DNA of 64,000 nucleotides, from the NCBI RefSeq assembly GCF_002286965.1, contig NZ_NSKD01000001.1, positions 1 to 64,000 of the forward strand, read 5' to 3'. Shown here piece after piece: positions 25,148-34,197 of this stretch (within the stretch, counting starts at the first letter, position 1; each line of letters begins with the position of its first letter). The translations under genes were made by a program, and so were the position numbers. Source of the stretch: Halovibrio salipaludis. GTDB taxonomy: Bacteria; Pseudomonadota; Gammaproteobacteria; Pseudomonadales; Oleiphilaceae. The notes below the pieces were generated by a model. That model did no database searches. It was not told the origin of the DNA and was given only the letters and a program-made list of their open reading frames with translations.

Positions 25148-26385
25148 GGCCGAGGGAGCTCCGTCTTGTGTTCAGTCCCATGTTGCGCTGCGCCAGCCAG
25201 TGCCGCGGACCGGGCGCTGCGTCCAGAGCCGCCAGCCCCAGGTCCCGGAGCCGGCCGGGGAAACCGCCCTTTTCCGAGAACACCCGCACCAGGCTGTCGG
25301 AGAAACCGACAATGGCGTCCACATCCTGCTGATGGGTCGCTACATAGGAGGCCAGTGTTTCCGGCTGTCCCAGGGTGGCCGGTTCACCGGCGGCTTCAGC
25401 CAGGCGGCTGCTGAGCCGCATCAGCCCGCGCAGGGCCAGGTTGAAGCCCTGGCCCGCCACCGGATGCAGGGAATGGGCCGCATTGCCCACCAGCACCACC
25501 CCCGGGCGTACCGGGCTGGCAACCTGCTCCAGCGCCAGCGGGTAACTGTGGCGCTGACCCACATGCTCGAAGCGGCCCTGCCGCCATCCGAAACGCTGCT
25601 GGAGCTCCGCCAGGAAAGCATCGGTTTCGAGGGCCATGCGGCGCTCAATCTCGGCACTGTCCATGGTCCAGACCAGCGCGTAGTCATGGCTGCCCCTGTG
25701 GGGCAGCAACGCCACGGCTGCCCCATCGGCAAAGCGTTCATAGGCCTGGTTCCGATGGGGCTCACCGGTGGTGACGGTGGCGACCAGGGCGTGCTGGCCA
25801 TAATCCTGCCGGCGGGCACTGAACCCCAGCTGTTCGCGCAGGCCGGAGCGGCCCCCATCAGCCACCACCAGGAGACGCGCCTGCCACCACAGCTGCTCAC
25901 CGTCCTGTTCCACCAGAACCCGCGCGCCCTCACTGCCGGTCTCCGCCGTGACCACCCGCGCCGGGCAGAGCCAGTGGGTGGCGGTTTCCTGAAGGGCAGA
26001 GACCAGATTGAGACCCAGCCAGGCGTTATCCACCACATACCCCAGCGCGTCCGTGCCGTGCTCCGACGCGTGCATGCGGGTGGTCCCCGGGCGGCCCCGG
26101 CTGGAAACATGGATGTGTTCAATAGGCGTGGCGGCGCGGGCAAGTTCGGGCCAGACGCCGAGATCCTCGTAGATCAGACGGGAGCCATAGGCCAGCGCCG
26201 TGGCGCGGGCATCATAGCTGGGCTGGAACTGCGTCTGCGGGTCCACTGATGGATCCAGCGGCGAGGATTCCACCACGGCAACATCCAGCGACGGCGCCTG
26301 CCGGGCCAGGCCAAGCGCCAGAGAGGCACCCGCCATGCCGCCGCCAACAATGAGCACATCACAGTGGCGAATAGAGGAAGCCGGA

Positions 26386-26393
<8 letters not shown>
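25140..26393 (-). CDS. ubiH: 2-octaprenyl-6-methoxyphenol hydroxylase UbiH
   Basis: The 417-aa FAD monooxygenase has GGGMAG near residue 17, the UbiH-typical PSYDARATALAYGSRLIYEDLG near 60, the VADGGRSGLREQLG motif and GNAAHSLHPVAGQGFNLALRG near 302. It hydroxylates C1 of the ring in aerobic ubiquinone synthesis. It overlaps pepP and ubiI at its two ends, so the four genes are tightly coupled. Confidence 0.93.
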
Positions 26394-27729
<1,336 letters not shown>

Positions 27730-27741
27730 TGGCACTCCCGG

Positions 27742-28356
27742 TCAGTGCAGTGTCTGTTGGTCCGGCTGGGGATGGTTGAACTCGGCGAAGACATTGAGAA
27801 CACCCACCCGGATGTACTCGGAGACCTCCTCAATGTCGCGGTCACCGTCTTCTTCCGAGTCGTCCGCTTCGTTTTCCACCTGGCTGATGGCCACGAAATC
27901 CCGGATCAGCTCACGGATATCGTCCGGTGCCCGGCTGAGCCCGTCGCCAGCGGCCCGGGCCATGCCTTCAAGGAACCCCCGGACCCAGTTGGAAAGCGCC
28001 TCCAGACGCTGATTGAGCGGGGCCTGCTCAGGCGGCAGCAGCAGCCGGAAGTCCATGTCCTCGGACTGCAGGGAAGCCAGGGTCGCCGCGTAGAACGCAT
28101 GCAGGAGGGCGCGCGGGGACACCTGCTCATCTTCCTCCTCTTCCTTCAGCCGGTCACATCCCAGATGCTCCAGCACCAGGTTCTCCCAGCGTTCGCTGGA
28201 AAGGCGCTCACCGGCAGCCAGCTCACCGGCCAGCAGGCCGTGCAGTTCACTGGGGTGATTGATGGCGCCGTGGCGTCCGTGGACGTCGGACCACAGGTCA
28301 AAATCGTAGACAATCTGCTGGAGTCGCTGTGTATCGTTCTCGTCAATCCCGCTCAT
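27742..28356 (-). CDS. ygfB: UPF0149 family protein YgfB
   Basis: The 204-aa acidic, helical protein matches YgfB/UPF0149: an N-terminal INHPSELHGLLAGELAAG, a central hydrophobic FLEGMARA region and a tail rich in Glu/Asp (ADDSEEDGD). The molecular role is not settled; in Pseudomonas, YgfB affects beta-lactam resistance through ampDh3. It is the first gene of the ygfB-pepP-ubiH-ubiI operon and is divergent from the ZapB-like gene. Confidence 0.92.
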   Translation of the reverse strand: MSGIDENDTQRLQQIVYDFDLWSDVHGRHGAINHPSELHGLLAGELAAGERLSSERWENLVLEHLGCDRLKEEEEDEQVSPRALLHAFYAATLASLQSEDMDFRLLLPPEQAPLNQRLEALSNWVRGFLEGMARAAGDGLSRAPDDIRELIRDFVAISQVENEADDSEEDGDRDIEEVSEYIRVGVLNVFAEFNHPQPDQQTLH

Positions 28357-28503
28357 AGGGGGCCTGATGCTCCTGGTTCCCGGTTCGGTGTCTGCAGGGC
28401 CCTACACTAGCATTTCCGGGCTGCCTGTCGTACCGCAAATTGACCGCTCCCGGGGAGCCCACTATAGTGATTTTCCAGAGGCGATTCCCCGGAGAGGCGT
28501 ACC

Positions 28504-28710
28504 ATGGACCAAGCGGAACTCGAGGCACTGGCCGCCCGAATCGAGCGGCTGATCGAGCGCAATCGCCAGCTGGAAGCCGAAAACGCGCGGCTGCGCCAGG
28601 CCCAGGAGGACTGGCAGCAGGAACGCGTCCAGCTCATGCAGAAGAATGACATGGCACGCCACCGGATCGAGGCGATGATCTCACGGCTGCGCTCACTGGA
28701 GCATCACTGA
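28504..28710 (+). CDS. TIGR02449-type ZapB-like coiled-coil protein
   Basis: The 68-aa protein is one continuous coiled coil (ARIERLIERNRQLEAENARL, then more heptads) of the TIGR02449 family. It is always found directly before zapA in gammaproteobacteria. Like ZapB it is probably a cell-division accessory factor, but that is inferred from fold and position. The start has GGAGAGG upstream, and the stop overlaps the zapA ATG by one base. Confidence 0.88.
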   Translation: MDQAELEALAARIERLIERNRQLEAENARLRQAQEDWQQERVQLMQKNDMARHRIEAMISRLRSLEHH

Positions 28711-29024
28711 TGGCGGAACACACGGATAAGGAAACAGTCGCGGTCAACATCCTCGACAAGGAATACCTTGTCGCCAGCCCCGGCGATGCCCGCGGCGAGC
28801 TGGAACGCTCCGCCCGCTACCTGGATGAGAAGATGCGCGAGATCCGCGCCAGTGGCCGCGTCTTCGGCACCGAGAGGATCGCGGTCATGGCCGCACTCAA
28901 CATCACCCATGAACTGCTGCAGAACAGTGGCAGCATGCCCGAATCCGCCGAGCGCACACTGCGAGAACTCGACGAGCGGGTGCGCGAGGCACTGGAGCAG
29001 CCCCAGGCGGACACCGGCGCCTGA
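28710..29024 (+). CDS. zapA: Cell division protein ZapA
   Basis: The 104-aa protein has the ZapA head domain (VAVNILDKEYLVASPGDARGELERSARYLDEKM region) followed by a long helix. ZapA binds and bundles FtsZ filaments at midcell. The order ZapB-like/zapA/6S RNA/ygfA is conserved across gammaproteobacteria. Confidence 0.94.
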   Translation: MAEHTDKETVAVNILDKEYLVASPGDARGELERSARYLDEKMREIRASGRVFGTERIAVMAALNITHELLQNSGSMPESAERTLRELDERVREALEQPQADTGA

Positions 29025-29041
29025 ATACCGGCACAATGCCA

Positions 29042-29072
29042 TTGCATTCCCCCCCGCCTGTCAGCCTATAAT
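29042..29072 (+). promoter_or_regulatory. Promoter of 6S RNA
   Basis: A perfect -10 TATAAT lies at 29067-29072, eight bases before the predicted 6S RNA 5' end. TTGCAT at 29042-29047 is a candidate -35 with a long 19-bp spacer. Confidence 0.7.
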
Positions 29073-29079
29073 CACACGA

Positions 29080-29264
29080 ACTCTCTGGGCTGTACGACTT
29101 CACTGGATGTTGTCCTCGAGCCGATGCGCACGACCAAAGGGAGCCGCTCCCTGGTGATGTGAGCAAGTCCTCCATAGCAGAGGAAAGCCTGATTCACTAT
29201 CAAGGGGCTCCCGCCTTGAACTACTGGGTTCAAGGGCACGATCCGGTCCGGCAGCCCGGAGGGT
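29080..29264 (+). ncRNA. ssrS: 6S RNA
   Basis: The segment sits between zapA and ygfA, the standard place. The ends form a 12-bp closing helix: CTCTCTGGGCTG (29081-29092) pairs throughout with CAGCCCGGAGGG (29252-29263). Conserved internal blocks CTCGAGCCGAT and GCCTTGAAC...GGGTTCAAGGGCA match gammaproteobacterial 6S RNA, and the length (about 184 nt) is canonical. 6S RNA mimics an open promoter and sequesters sigma-70 RNA polymerase in stationary phase. The reading frame that crosses it is an artefact. Confidence 0.94.
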
Positions 29265-29290
29265 TTCATTACCTGCCCTGCCAGAATGCC

Positions 29291-29911
29291 ATGACGCGCC
29301 ATCAAGCAACCCGAAAACAGCTCCGCAGGGAACTGCGCGCAAGACGACGGGCACTCACCCCGCAACAGCAGAAACGCGCATCGCGCAGGCTCTGCCGCAA
29401 CCTCCTGGCCAGCCGTGAGCTCCGGGATGCCCGCAGCATTGCCCTCTACTGGCCCAATGACGGCGAGATTGACCCGCGCCCACTGCAGGCAGCAGTGGAA
29501 CGCATGAACAAACGCTGCTACCTGCCGGTTCTCCACCCGGTACTGGGCAACCGCCTCTGGTTCCTGCACCTGGACCGCAATACGCCCATGCGCCGCAACC
29601 GCTTCGGGATACCGGAACCCAGCCTGAGCCGGACTGCGTCACGGCCGGCCTGGGCACTGGATGTGGTTCTGATGCCTCTGGTGGGCTTTACGGCACAAGG
29701 GGACAGGCTGGGAATGGGGGGTGGTTTCTATGACCGGACCTTTGCGTTCCTGAATCAACCCAACCGGCACAGGCCGACGCTAATCGGGTTGGCCCACGAA
29801 GGCCAGCGGGTCGATGCAATGCCGACCGCCAGCTGGGATATCCCCATGGATGCCATTGTGACGGATCAGGGGTACTACCCGGTGGGCGACCGGCGCACTC
29901 AACTCAGTTGA
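29291..29911 (+). CDS. ygfA: 5-formyltetrahydrofolate cyclo-ligase
   Basis: The 206-aa protein converts 5-formyl-THF to 5,10-methenyl-THF using ATP. The basic N-terminal RKQLRRELRARRRAL, the ALYWPNDGEID strand and the ATP-binding DRLGMGGGFYDRTF near residue 140 are characteristic. The ATG at 29291 gives the family's normal length; longer frames would run through 6S RNA. Cotranscription with 6S RNA is known in E. coli and likely here. Confidence 0.93.
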   Translation: MTRHQATRKQLRRELRARRRALTPQQQKRASRRLCRNLLASRELRDARSIALYWPNDGEIDPRPLQAAVERMNKRCYLPVLHPVLGNRLWFLHLDRNTPMRRNRFGIPEPSLSRTASRPAWALDVVLMPLVGFTAQGDRLGMGGGFYDRTFAFLNQPNRHRPTLIGLAHEGQRVDAMPTASWDIPMDAIVTDQGYYPVGDRRTQLS

Positions 29912-30074
29912 TGGCGCGCCCTGTGGCACCCTGATCGGTCAGCGTCGCCTCCTGGATGGCGCCGGAGGTCAGTCTGGGTTCATCGGATACGGCGAGCGAG
30001 GTCAGGCCACTGACCAAGAGCCCAGTAGCAAACACCACTACCAGAACGCGGATAACGTCGGGTCGGCGGTTCAT
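29904..30074 (-). CDS. Small exported or membrane-anchored protein, unknown
   Basis: A 56-aa frame starts at an ATG nine bases after AGGAGA. It encodes a basic N-terminus (MNRRPDVIR), a hydrophobic helix (VLVVVFATGLLVSGLTSLAV) and a short polar tail. It looks like a signal peptide or membrane anchor with a tail of 26 residues. It overlaps the 3' end of the convergent ygfA by eight bases. The upstream 170 bp are AT-rich, with a hairpin (AAACAGGC / GCCTGTTT at 30134-30155), consistent with its own promoter and leader. No family is recognised. Confidence 0.5.
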   Translation of the reverse strand: MNRRPDVIRVLVVVFATGLLVSGLTSLAVSDEPRLTSGAIQEATLTDQGATGRAIN

Positions 30075-30247
30075 CGTCGGTTGTCTCCTGCCAGCTGTTC
30101 TTTTTTCTTATTGGATTATCAACAATACCCGGTAAACAGGCATCTGCGCCTGTTTCTTCGGACAGTGGCAAAGAGTCTAGCAGTAAAACCCTTTTTTACA
30201 ATTCATAAAGGTTTCCACATTATTATGACTTTGTAAGATTGTGCAAT

Positions 30248-31765
30248 CTACTGCCCGAGAAAGAGACGATAGGCTGGATCATCGCCGATCTCCTCATATT
30301 CAAACCCGATTTCATCCAGCATGGCCCGGAAATCACCCAGCTCCTCATCCTCAACCTGCGCTCCCATCAGGATGCGGCTGTAGGCGGCCCCGTGATTACG
30401 GTAATGGAACATGGAAATGTTCCAGCGGCTGCCCAGTGACATCAGGAAGGTGATCAGCGCCCCCGGGCGTTCCGGGAAGGTGAACTGGAAGACCTTTTCA
30501 TTGGTGACCGAAGGCGCGTGTCCGCCGACCATGTGCCGGATGTGCTGCTTCGCCAGGTCGTTGTCCGTCAGGTCCAGCACCGGATAGCCCAGATCCCCGA
30601 GCTCGGTCACCACCTCGTTCCGGCCAAGACCGCCTGCCTGGATCTGTACCCCCACAAAGATGTGGGCTTCGTCCGCCGAGGAGTAGCGGTAGTTGAACTC
30701 GGTGATATTGCGCTTGCGCAGGGCCTGGATGAACCTGCTGAAGCTGCCCGGCTCCTCCGGAATGGTCACCGCCAGGATGGCCTCACGCTGCTCGCCCACC
30801 TCAGTACGCTCCGAAACATAGCGCAGCCGGTCAAAGTTCATATTGGCGCCACTGAGAACACCGATCAGGTTCTCATCCTCCAGCCCCTGGCGCTGAACGT
30901 ATTTCTTGAGTCCCGCTACCGAGAGCGCCCCTGCCGGCTCCTGTATGGAGCGGGTGTCCTCAAACACGTCCTTGATCGCGGCGCAGATCTCGTCGGTCGT
31001 GACAGTAACCACCTCGTCCACGTGATCCTTGCACACATCCCAGGTGTGGCGGCCGATCTGTTTTACCGCCACACCATCGGCAAAGATCCCGACCTGGGGC
31101 AGCGTCACGCGCCGACCCGCCTTCAGGGCCTCGGAAAGGCAGGCGGAATCCTCGGGCTCCACTCCGATCACCCGTGTCTCCGGGCGCAGGTACTTGATGT
31201 AGGCTGCCATGCCCGCGATCAGCCCCCCGCCACCGACCGGAATGAAGACCGCGTGGATCGGCTTGGTGAACTGCCAGAGCAGCTCCATGGCCACCGTGCC
31301 CTGGCCGGCGATGGTCGCCGGGTCGTCATAGGGGTGGATGTAGGTATAACCATGCTTCTCGATCTGTTCCTGAGCGTAGGCAGCGGCCTCATCGAAGGCG
31401 TCGCCGATCAGCACCACTTCAGCGCCATGATTGCGCACGGAGTTCACCTTGATCTCCGGCGTGGTCCGCGGCATGACGATGGTTGCATGGATACCCAGCT
31501 GGGTGGCCGCCAGCGCCACACCCTGAGCATGGTTACCCGCTGAAGCGGCGATCACACCGCATGCCTTCTGGGCATCCGAGAGCTGGCTGATCTTGTTGTA
31601 GGCCCCACGCAGCTTGAAGGAGAAGACCGGCTGCAGATCCTCACGCTTGAAGAAGATATTGTTGCCAAAGCGGCGGGTCAGGTTGCGCGCATGGGTTACG
31701 GGCGATTCGATCGCAACGTCGTAAACGCGCGCGTCCAGGATCTGGCGGATATAACGGTCGGGCAT
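30248..31765 (-). CDS. ilvA: Threonine ammonia-lyase (biosynthetic)
   Basis: The 505-aa protein has the PLP-dependent catalytic domain, with the lysine in FSFKLRGAYNK near residue 55 and the phosphate-binding glycine loop in PVGGGGL near 183. Two C-terminal ACT-like domains follow (about 330-500), as in the isoleucine-regulated biosynthetic enzyme. It deaminates threonine to 2-oxobutanoate, the first step to isoleucine. I chose the ATG of MPDRYIRQIL; an upstream TTG would add seven residues. Other ilv genes are not nearby. Confidence 0.96.
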   Translation of the reverse strand: MPDRYIRQILDARVYDVAIESPVTHARNLTRRFGNNIFFKREDLQPVFSFKLRGAYNKISQLSDAQKACGVIAASAGNHAQGVALAATQLGIHATIVMPRTTPEIKVNSVRNHGAEVVLIGDAFDEAAAYAQEQIEKHGYTYIHPYDDPATIAGQGTVAMELLWQFTKPIHAVFIPVGGGGLIAGMAAYIKYLRPETRVIGVEPEDSACLSEALKAGRRVTLPQVGIFADGVAVKQIGRHTWDVCKDHVDEVVTVTTDEICAAIKDVFEDTRSIQEPAGALSVAGLKKYVQRQGLEDENLIGVLSGANMNFDRLRYVSERTEVGEQREAILAVTIPEEPGSFSRFIQALRKRNITEFNYRYSSADEAHIFVGVQIQAGGLGRNEVVTELGDLGYPVLDLTDNDLAKQHIRHMVGGHAPSVTNEKVFQFTFPERPGALITFLMSLGSRWNISMFHYRNHGAAYSRILMGAQVEDEELGDFRAMLDEIGFEYEEIGDDPAYRLFLGQ

Positions 31766-31847
31766 TGTGAGGCTCTCTCTCGTCAAGCAGCCTCACAGTG
31801 TAAGAAGGATACGGGCACCACGTCCACGCGTGATACCCGCAATGCCC

Positions 31848-32174
31848 TCATTTGAGGGCTTCGTCGAGCATATAGTCAACCGCGACCTTCATCTCGGCCT
31901 CGGAGCAGTCACCGCAGGTGCCCTTGGGCGGCATGCCCTTGAAACCGTTGATGGAGTTCTCATACAGGCCTTCCCGGCCACGCTCATCCACACGGCTCTG
32001 CCACTCTTCGGTCGCGTCCAGCTTGGGAGCACCGGCGGCACCGATCTGGTGACAGGTGCTGCAGTAGTTGTTGTAGATCTCTTCACCGGAACGCTCCTGG
32101 GCCATACCGGTACTGGCCGCGCCCATGGCGAGAACAGCGCCAAGAAACGCGATCGGTTTGATGATTGTCTTCAT
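31848..32174 (-). CDS. Cytochrome c5 family protein
   Basis: The 108-aa protein has a Sec signal peptide (about residues 1-25, ending SMAQ-like GMAQ), one heme site CSTCH near residue 38 and a C-terminal GMPPKGTCGDCS segment with the axial Met and the extra Cys pair typical of cytochrome c5. It is a soluble periplasmic electron carrier. With nos genes about 5 kb away it could feed NosZ, but this is only positional. GGAG precedes the ATG. Confidence 0.9.
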   Translation of the reverse strand: MKTIIKPIAFLGAVLAMGAASTGMAQERSGEEIYNNYCSTCHQIGAAGAPKLDATEEWQSRVDERGREGLYENSINGFKGMPPKGTCGDCSEAEMKVAVDYMLDEALK

Positions 32175-32260
32175 GGGAACTCCTTCGTTGTCATCGTGCA
32201 AAAACAGCTGTCATTGTTTTACACCTTACAGGGCTCAGCCGGCAAACACATTGACCCGGC

Positions 32261-33241
32261 TCAATCCGAGCCGGGAATCAGGCCATGCTTTCTCAGCCGG
32301 TAAAGCAATGTGTCACGGGTTACGCCGACCAGCGCCGCGGCCCTGGTCCGGTTACCGCCGGAACGGCTGAGCGCCTGCCGGATGAGATCCGCTTCCACAT
32401 CCTCCAGTCTAACGCCCTCGGGCGGCAGATACACACCCAAGTGTGGCTCTGACACACAGCTGTCCGCAAACCATTCAACGGGAAGGTCGCGGGATTCAAG
32501 CGTACGCCCTGGCATCAGAACCACACAGCGTTCAACCAGGTTCCTCAGCTCACGCACATTGCCTGGCCAGGCGTACCGGGTGAGTCGGGTACGCGCACTC
32601 TGCGCAAAGGCCGGCGTATCGACCCCATGTGTCTGTGCAAGCTCCCTCCGAAAACGGTCAAGCAGCAGCCCGACGTCCCCGTCGCGCTCTCTTAGGGGAG
32701 GCAGTGTCAGCGGAATCACATTGAGCCGGTAGAACAGATCCGAACGGAACCGCCCCTGCGCCACCAGGGCGGAAAGGTCCTGATGCGTCGCCGCAATAAC
32801 CCGTACATCGAGGGTCTCAGCTCTGCCAGAGCCAAGGCGCTGGCATTCGCCCTCCTCCAGAAAACGCAGAAGTTTGGCCTGCCCTGCGAGAGTAAGCTCG
32901 GCTATCTCATCCAGAAACAGGGTGCCGTTCTGCGCCTGGTGGACAAATCCCGGAGCATTCCGGTCCGCACCGGTGAAAGCTCCCTTCCAGTAACCGAACA
33001 GCTCCGCCTCTACCAGCTCTGACGGCAACGCGGCACAGTTCACCGGCACCCAGGGCCCTGCGTGGCGCCTGCTCGCCTCGTGCATACCCCGTGCAAGCAG
33101 CTCCTTACCGGTACCACTCTCTCCGGTCACCAGCGCCGTTGCATCGGTGGCCGCAACCAGTGCCGCCGAGCGCAGCACCGCCTGCAGAGACGGCGAGTCA
33201 CCACCGAGCCGCGTGAAGGCCTCATTACTGAACATGCTCAC
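32261..33241 (-). CDS. Sigma-54 activator without sensor domain (PspF-like layout)
   Basis: The 326-aa protein is an AAA+ bacterial enhancer-binding protein. It has Walker A GESGTGKE near residue 40, the sigma-54 contact loop GAFTGAD near 87, Walker B GTLFLDEI near 105, a sensor/arginine-finger region FRSDLFYRLNVIPL and a C-terminal Fis-type HTH (GGNRTRAAALVGVTRDTLLYRL). It begins almost directly with the AAA+ domain, like PspF or HrpS, so regulation must come from a partner protein or expression level. It lies in a minus-strand group below the TauE/SafE gene and near a candidate -24/-12 promoter of the copper receptor. Confidence 0.9.
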   Translation of the reverse strand: MSMFSNEAFTRLGGDSPSLQAVLRSAALVAATDATALVTGESGTGKELLARGMHEASRRHAGPWVPVNCAALPSELVEAELFGYWKGAFTGADRNAPGFVHQAQNGTLFLDEIAELTLAGQAKLLRFLEEGECQRLGSGRAETLDVRVIAATHQDLSALVAQGRFRSDLFYRLNVIPLTLPPLRERDGDVGLLLDRFRRELAQTHGVDTPAFAQSARTRLTRYAWPGNVRELRNLVERCVVLMPGRTLESRDLPVEWFADSCVSEPHLGVYLPPEGVRLEDVEADLIRQALSRSGGNRTRAAALVGVTRDTLLYRLRKHGLIPGSD

Positions 33242-33289
33242 GGCTCCTGTCCATCCCCATTAAGATCCATTCTCCCCTGCTTACGGCGA

Positions 33290-33970
33290 TCACTGCCCCG
33301 GGGCCAGAGCGAGCGGCACCAGGGCCAGCGCAATGATCAAAGCGCCCGCCACCTGCCGGAAAAGCGGACTGGCCATCACAGGCCTCACCCGGTCGGCCAT
33401 GATGCCTACCAGCAGCAGCGTCGGTACTGTTCCCAGTCCAAAGAACAGCATGATCCCCGCGCCCTGCCAGGCGGAACCGGTGCTCAGGCTGTAGACCAGC
33501 GCCGAATAGACCAGGCCACAGGGCAGCCACCCCCACACCAGCCCGAAGCCGAACGCCTGGGGCAGTGATCGCACCGGCAGCAACCGGCGCCCCAAAGGCT
33601 CCAGCCACCGCCAAAGCGGGCGCCCCATGGACTCGATCCACGCAAACCGGGAAAACCAGCCGCCAATGTGGAGCCCCAGGGCCACCAGAAACACCGCCCC
33701 AACAGTGCGCATGACCAGAGCGCTGCCACCACCGGCCAGCCCCTGGAACAGTTCTGCGCCGCCCGCAACCAGGACACCGGCCAGCATGTAGCTGCTGATC
33801 CGGCCCAGGTGGTAATGCAGGCTGAACACCACGAACAGCCACCGCCTTGCCCGGATGCCGGGTGCCAGACTGTAGGTCAGGGCGCCCACGATACCGCCGC
33901 ACATCCCGATACAGTGTGTACTGCTGACCACGCCCAGAAGGAACGCAGTCAGCCAATCCGTCCACCACAT
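33290..33970 (-). CDS. TauE/SafE-type membrane protein with HCxGMCGG motif (probable copper trafficking)
   Basis: The 226-aa protein has six or so membrane helices and the N-terminal STHCIGMCGGIVGAL motif. It belongs to the short 'sulfite exporter TauE/SafE' subfamily found near cbb3 oxidase assembly genes and copper genes, and the Cys/His/Met residues suggest copper binding. The name refers to homology, not to proven sulfite export. It is divergent from the copper receptor gene and 48 bp upstream of the sigma-54 activator on the same strand, so a copper-homeostasis role is likely. Confidence 0.85.
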   Translation of the reverse strand: MWWTDWLTAFLLGVVSSTHCIGMCGGIVGALTYSLAPGIRARRWLFVVFSLHYHLGRISSYMLAGVLVAGGAELFQGLAGGGSALVMRTVGAVFLVALGLHIGGWFSRFAWIESMGRPLWRWLEPLGRRLLPVRSLPQAFGFGLVWGWLPCGLVYSALVYSLSTGSAWQGAGIMLFFGLGTVPTLLLVGIMADRVRPVMASPLFRQVAGALIIALALVPLALAPGQ

Positions 33971-34013
33971 CCTACACAGCTCCCGCGGCCGTGGACTTAA
34001 GCAATATCAACGA

Positions 34014-34052
34014 CTGTGTGAAATCACACAACCAGCAGGGGATTTCACACAG
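34014..34052. promoter_or_regulatory. Paired inverted repeats, candidate enhancer site
   Basis: CTGTGTGAAATC (34014-34025) is repeated in inverted order as GATTTCACACAG (34041-34052), 12 perfect bases. The left part is itself inside the palindrome TGTGTG-AAAT-CACACA (34015-34030). The site lies about 95-130 bp upstream of a candidate sigma-54 promoter, the usual place for enhancer-binding proteins. It also lies in front of the divergent TauE/SafE gene. Confidence 0.5.
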
Positions 34053-34146
34053 CTACCGCCACCGGATTGCACCTGAACTCCCATCCCTCGGACTGAAAAC
34101 CCACGGGTGGAGCGGCTCGCAGGCGCATCGTCGTGCCCTACAAACC

Positions 34147-34162
34147 TGGCCTGGATCCTGCA
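34147..34162 (+). promoter_or_regulatory. Candidate sigma-54 (-24/-12) promoter of the copper receptor
   Basis: TGGCCTGGATCCTGCA keeps the essential GG and GC with correct spacing against the consensus TGGCACG-N4-TTGCW (9 of 12 specified positions match). It is 36 bases upstream of the receptor ATG. The neighbouring sigma-54 activator and the inverted repeats upstream support it. Confidence 0.45.
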
Positions 34163-34197
34163 CCGCTTCCCGGACCCATAACACCAGGGAGTTCCGG

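Noticed and set aside
29159-29290. N-terminal extension of ygfA
   Set aside because: The extension reads through 6S RNA; the ATG at 29291 gives the normal protein length.
33997-34010. FNR box before the copper receptor (TTAAGCAATATCAA)
   Set aside because: Only one half-site fits the consensus; the sigma-54 reading with inverted repeats is better supported.
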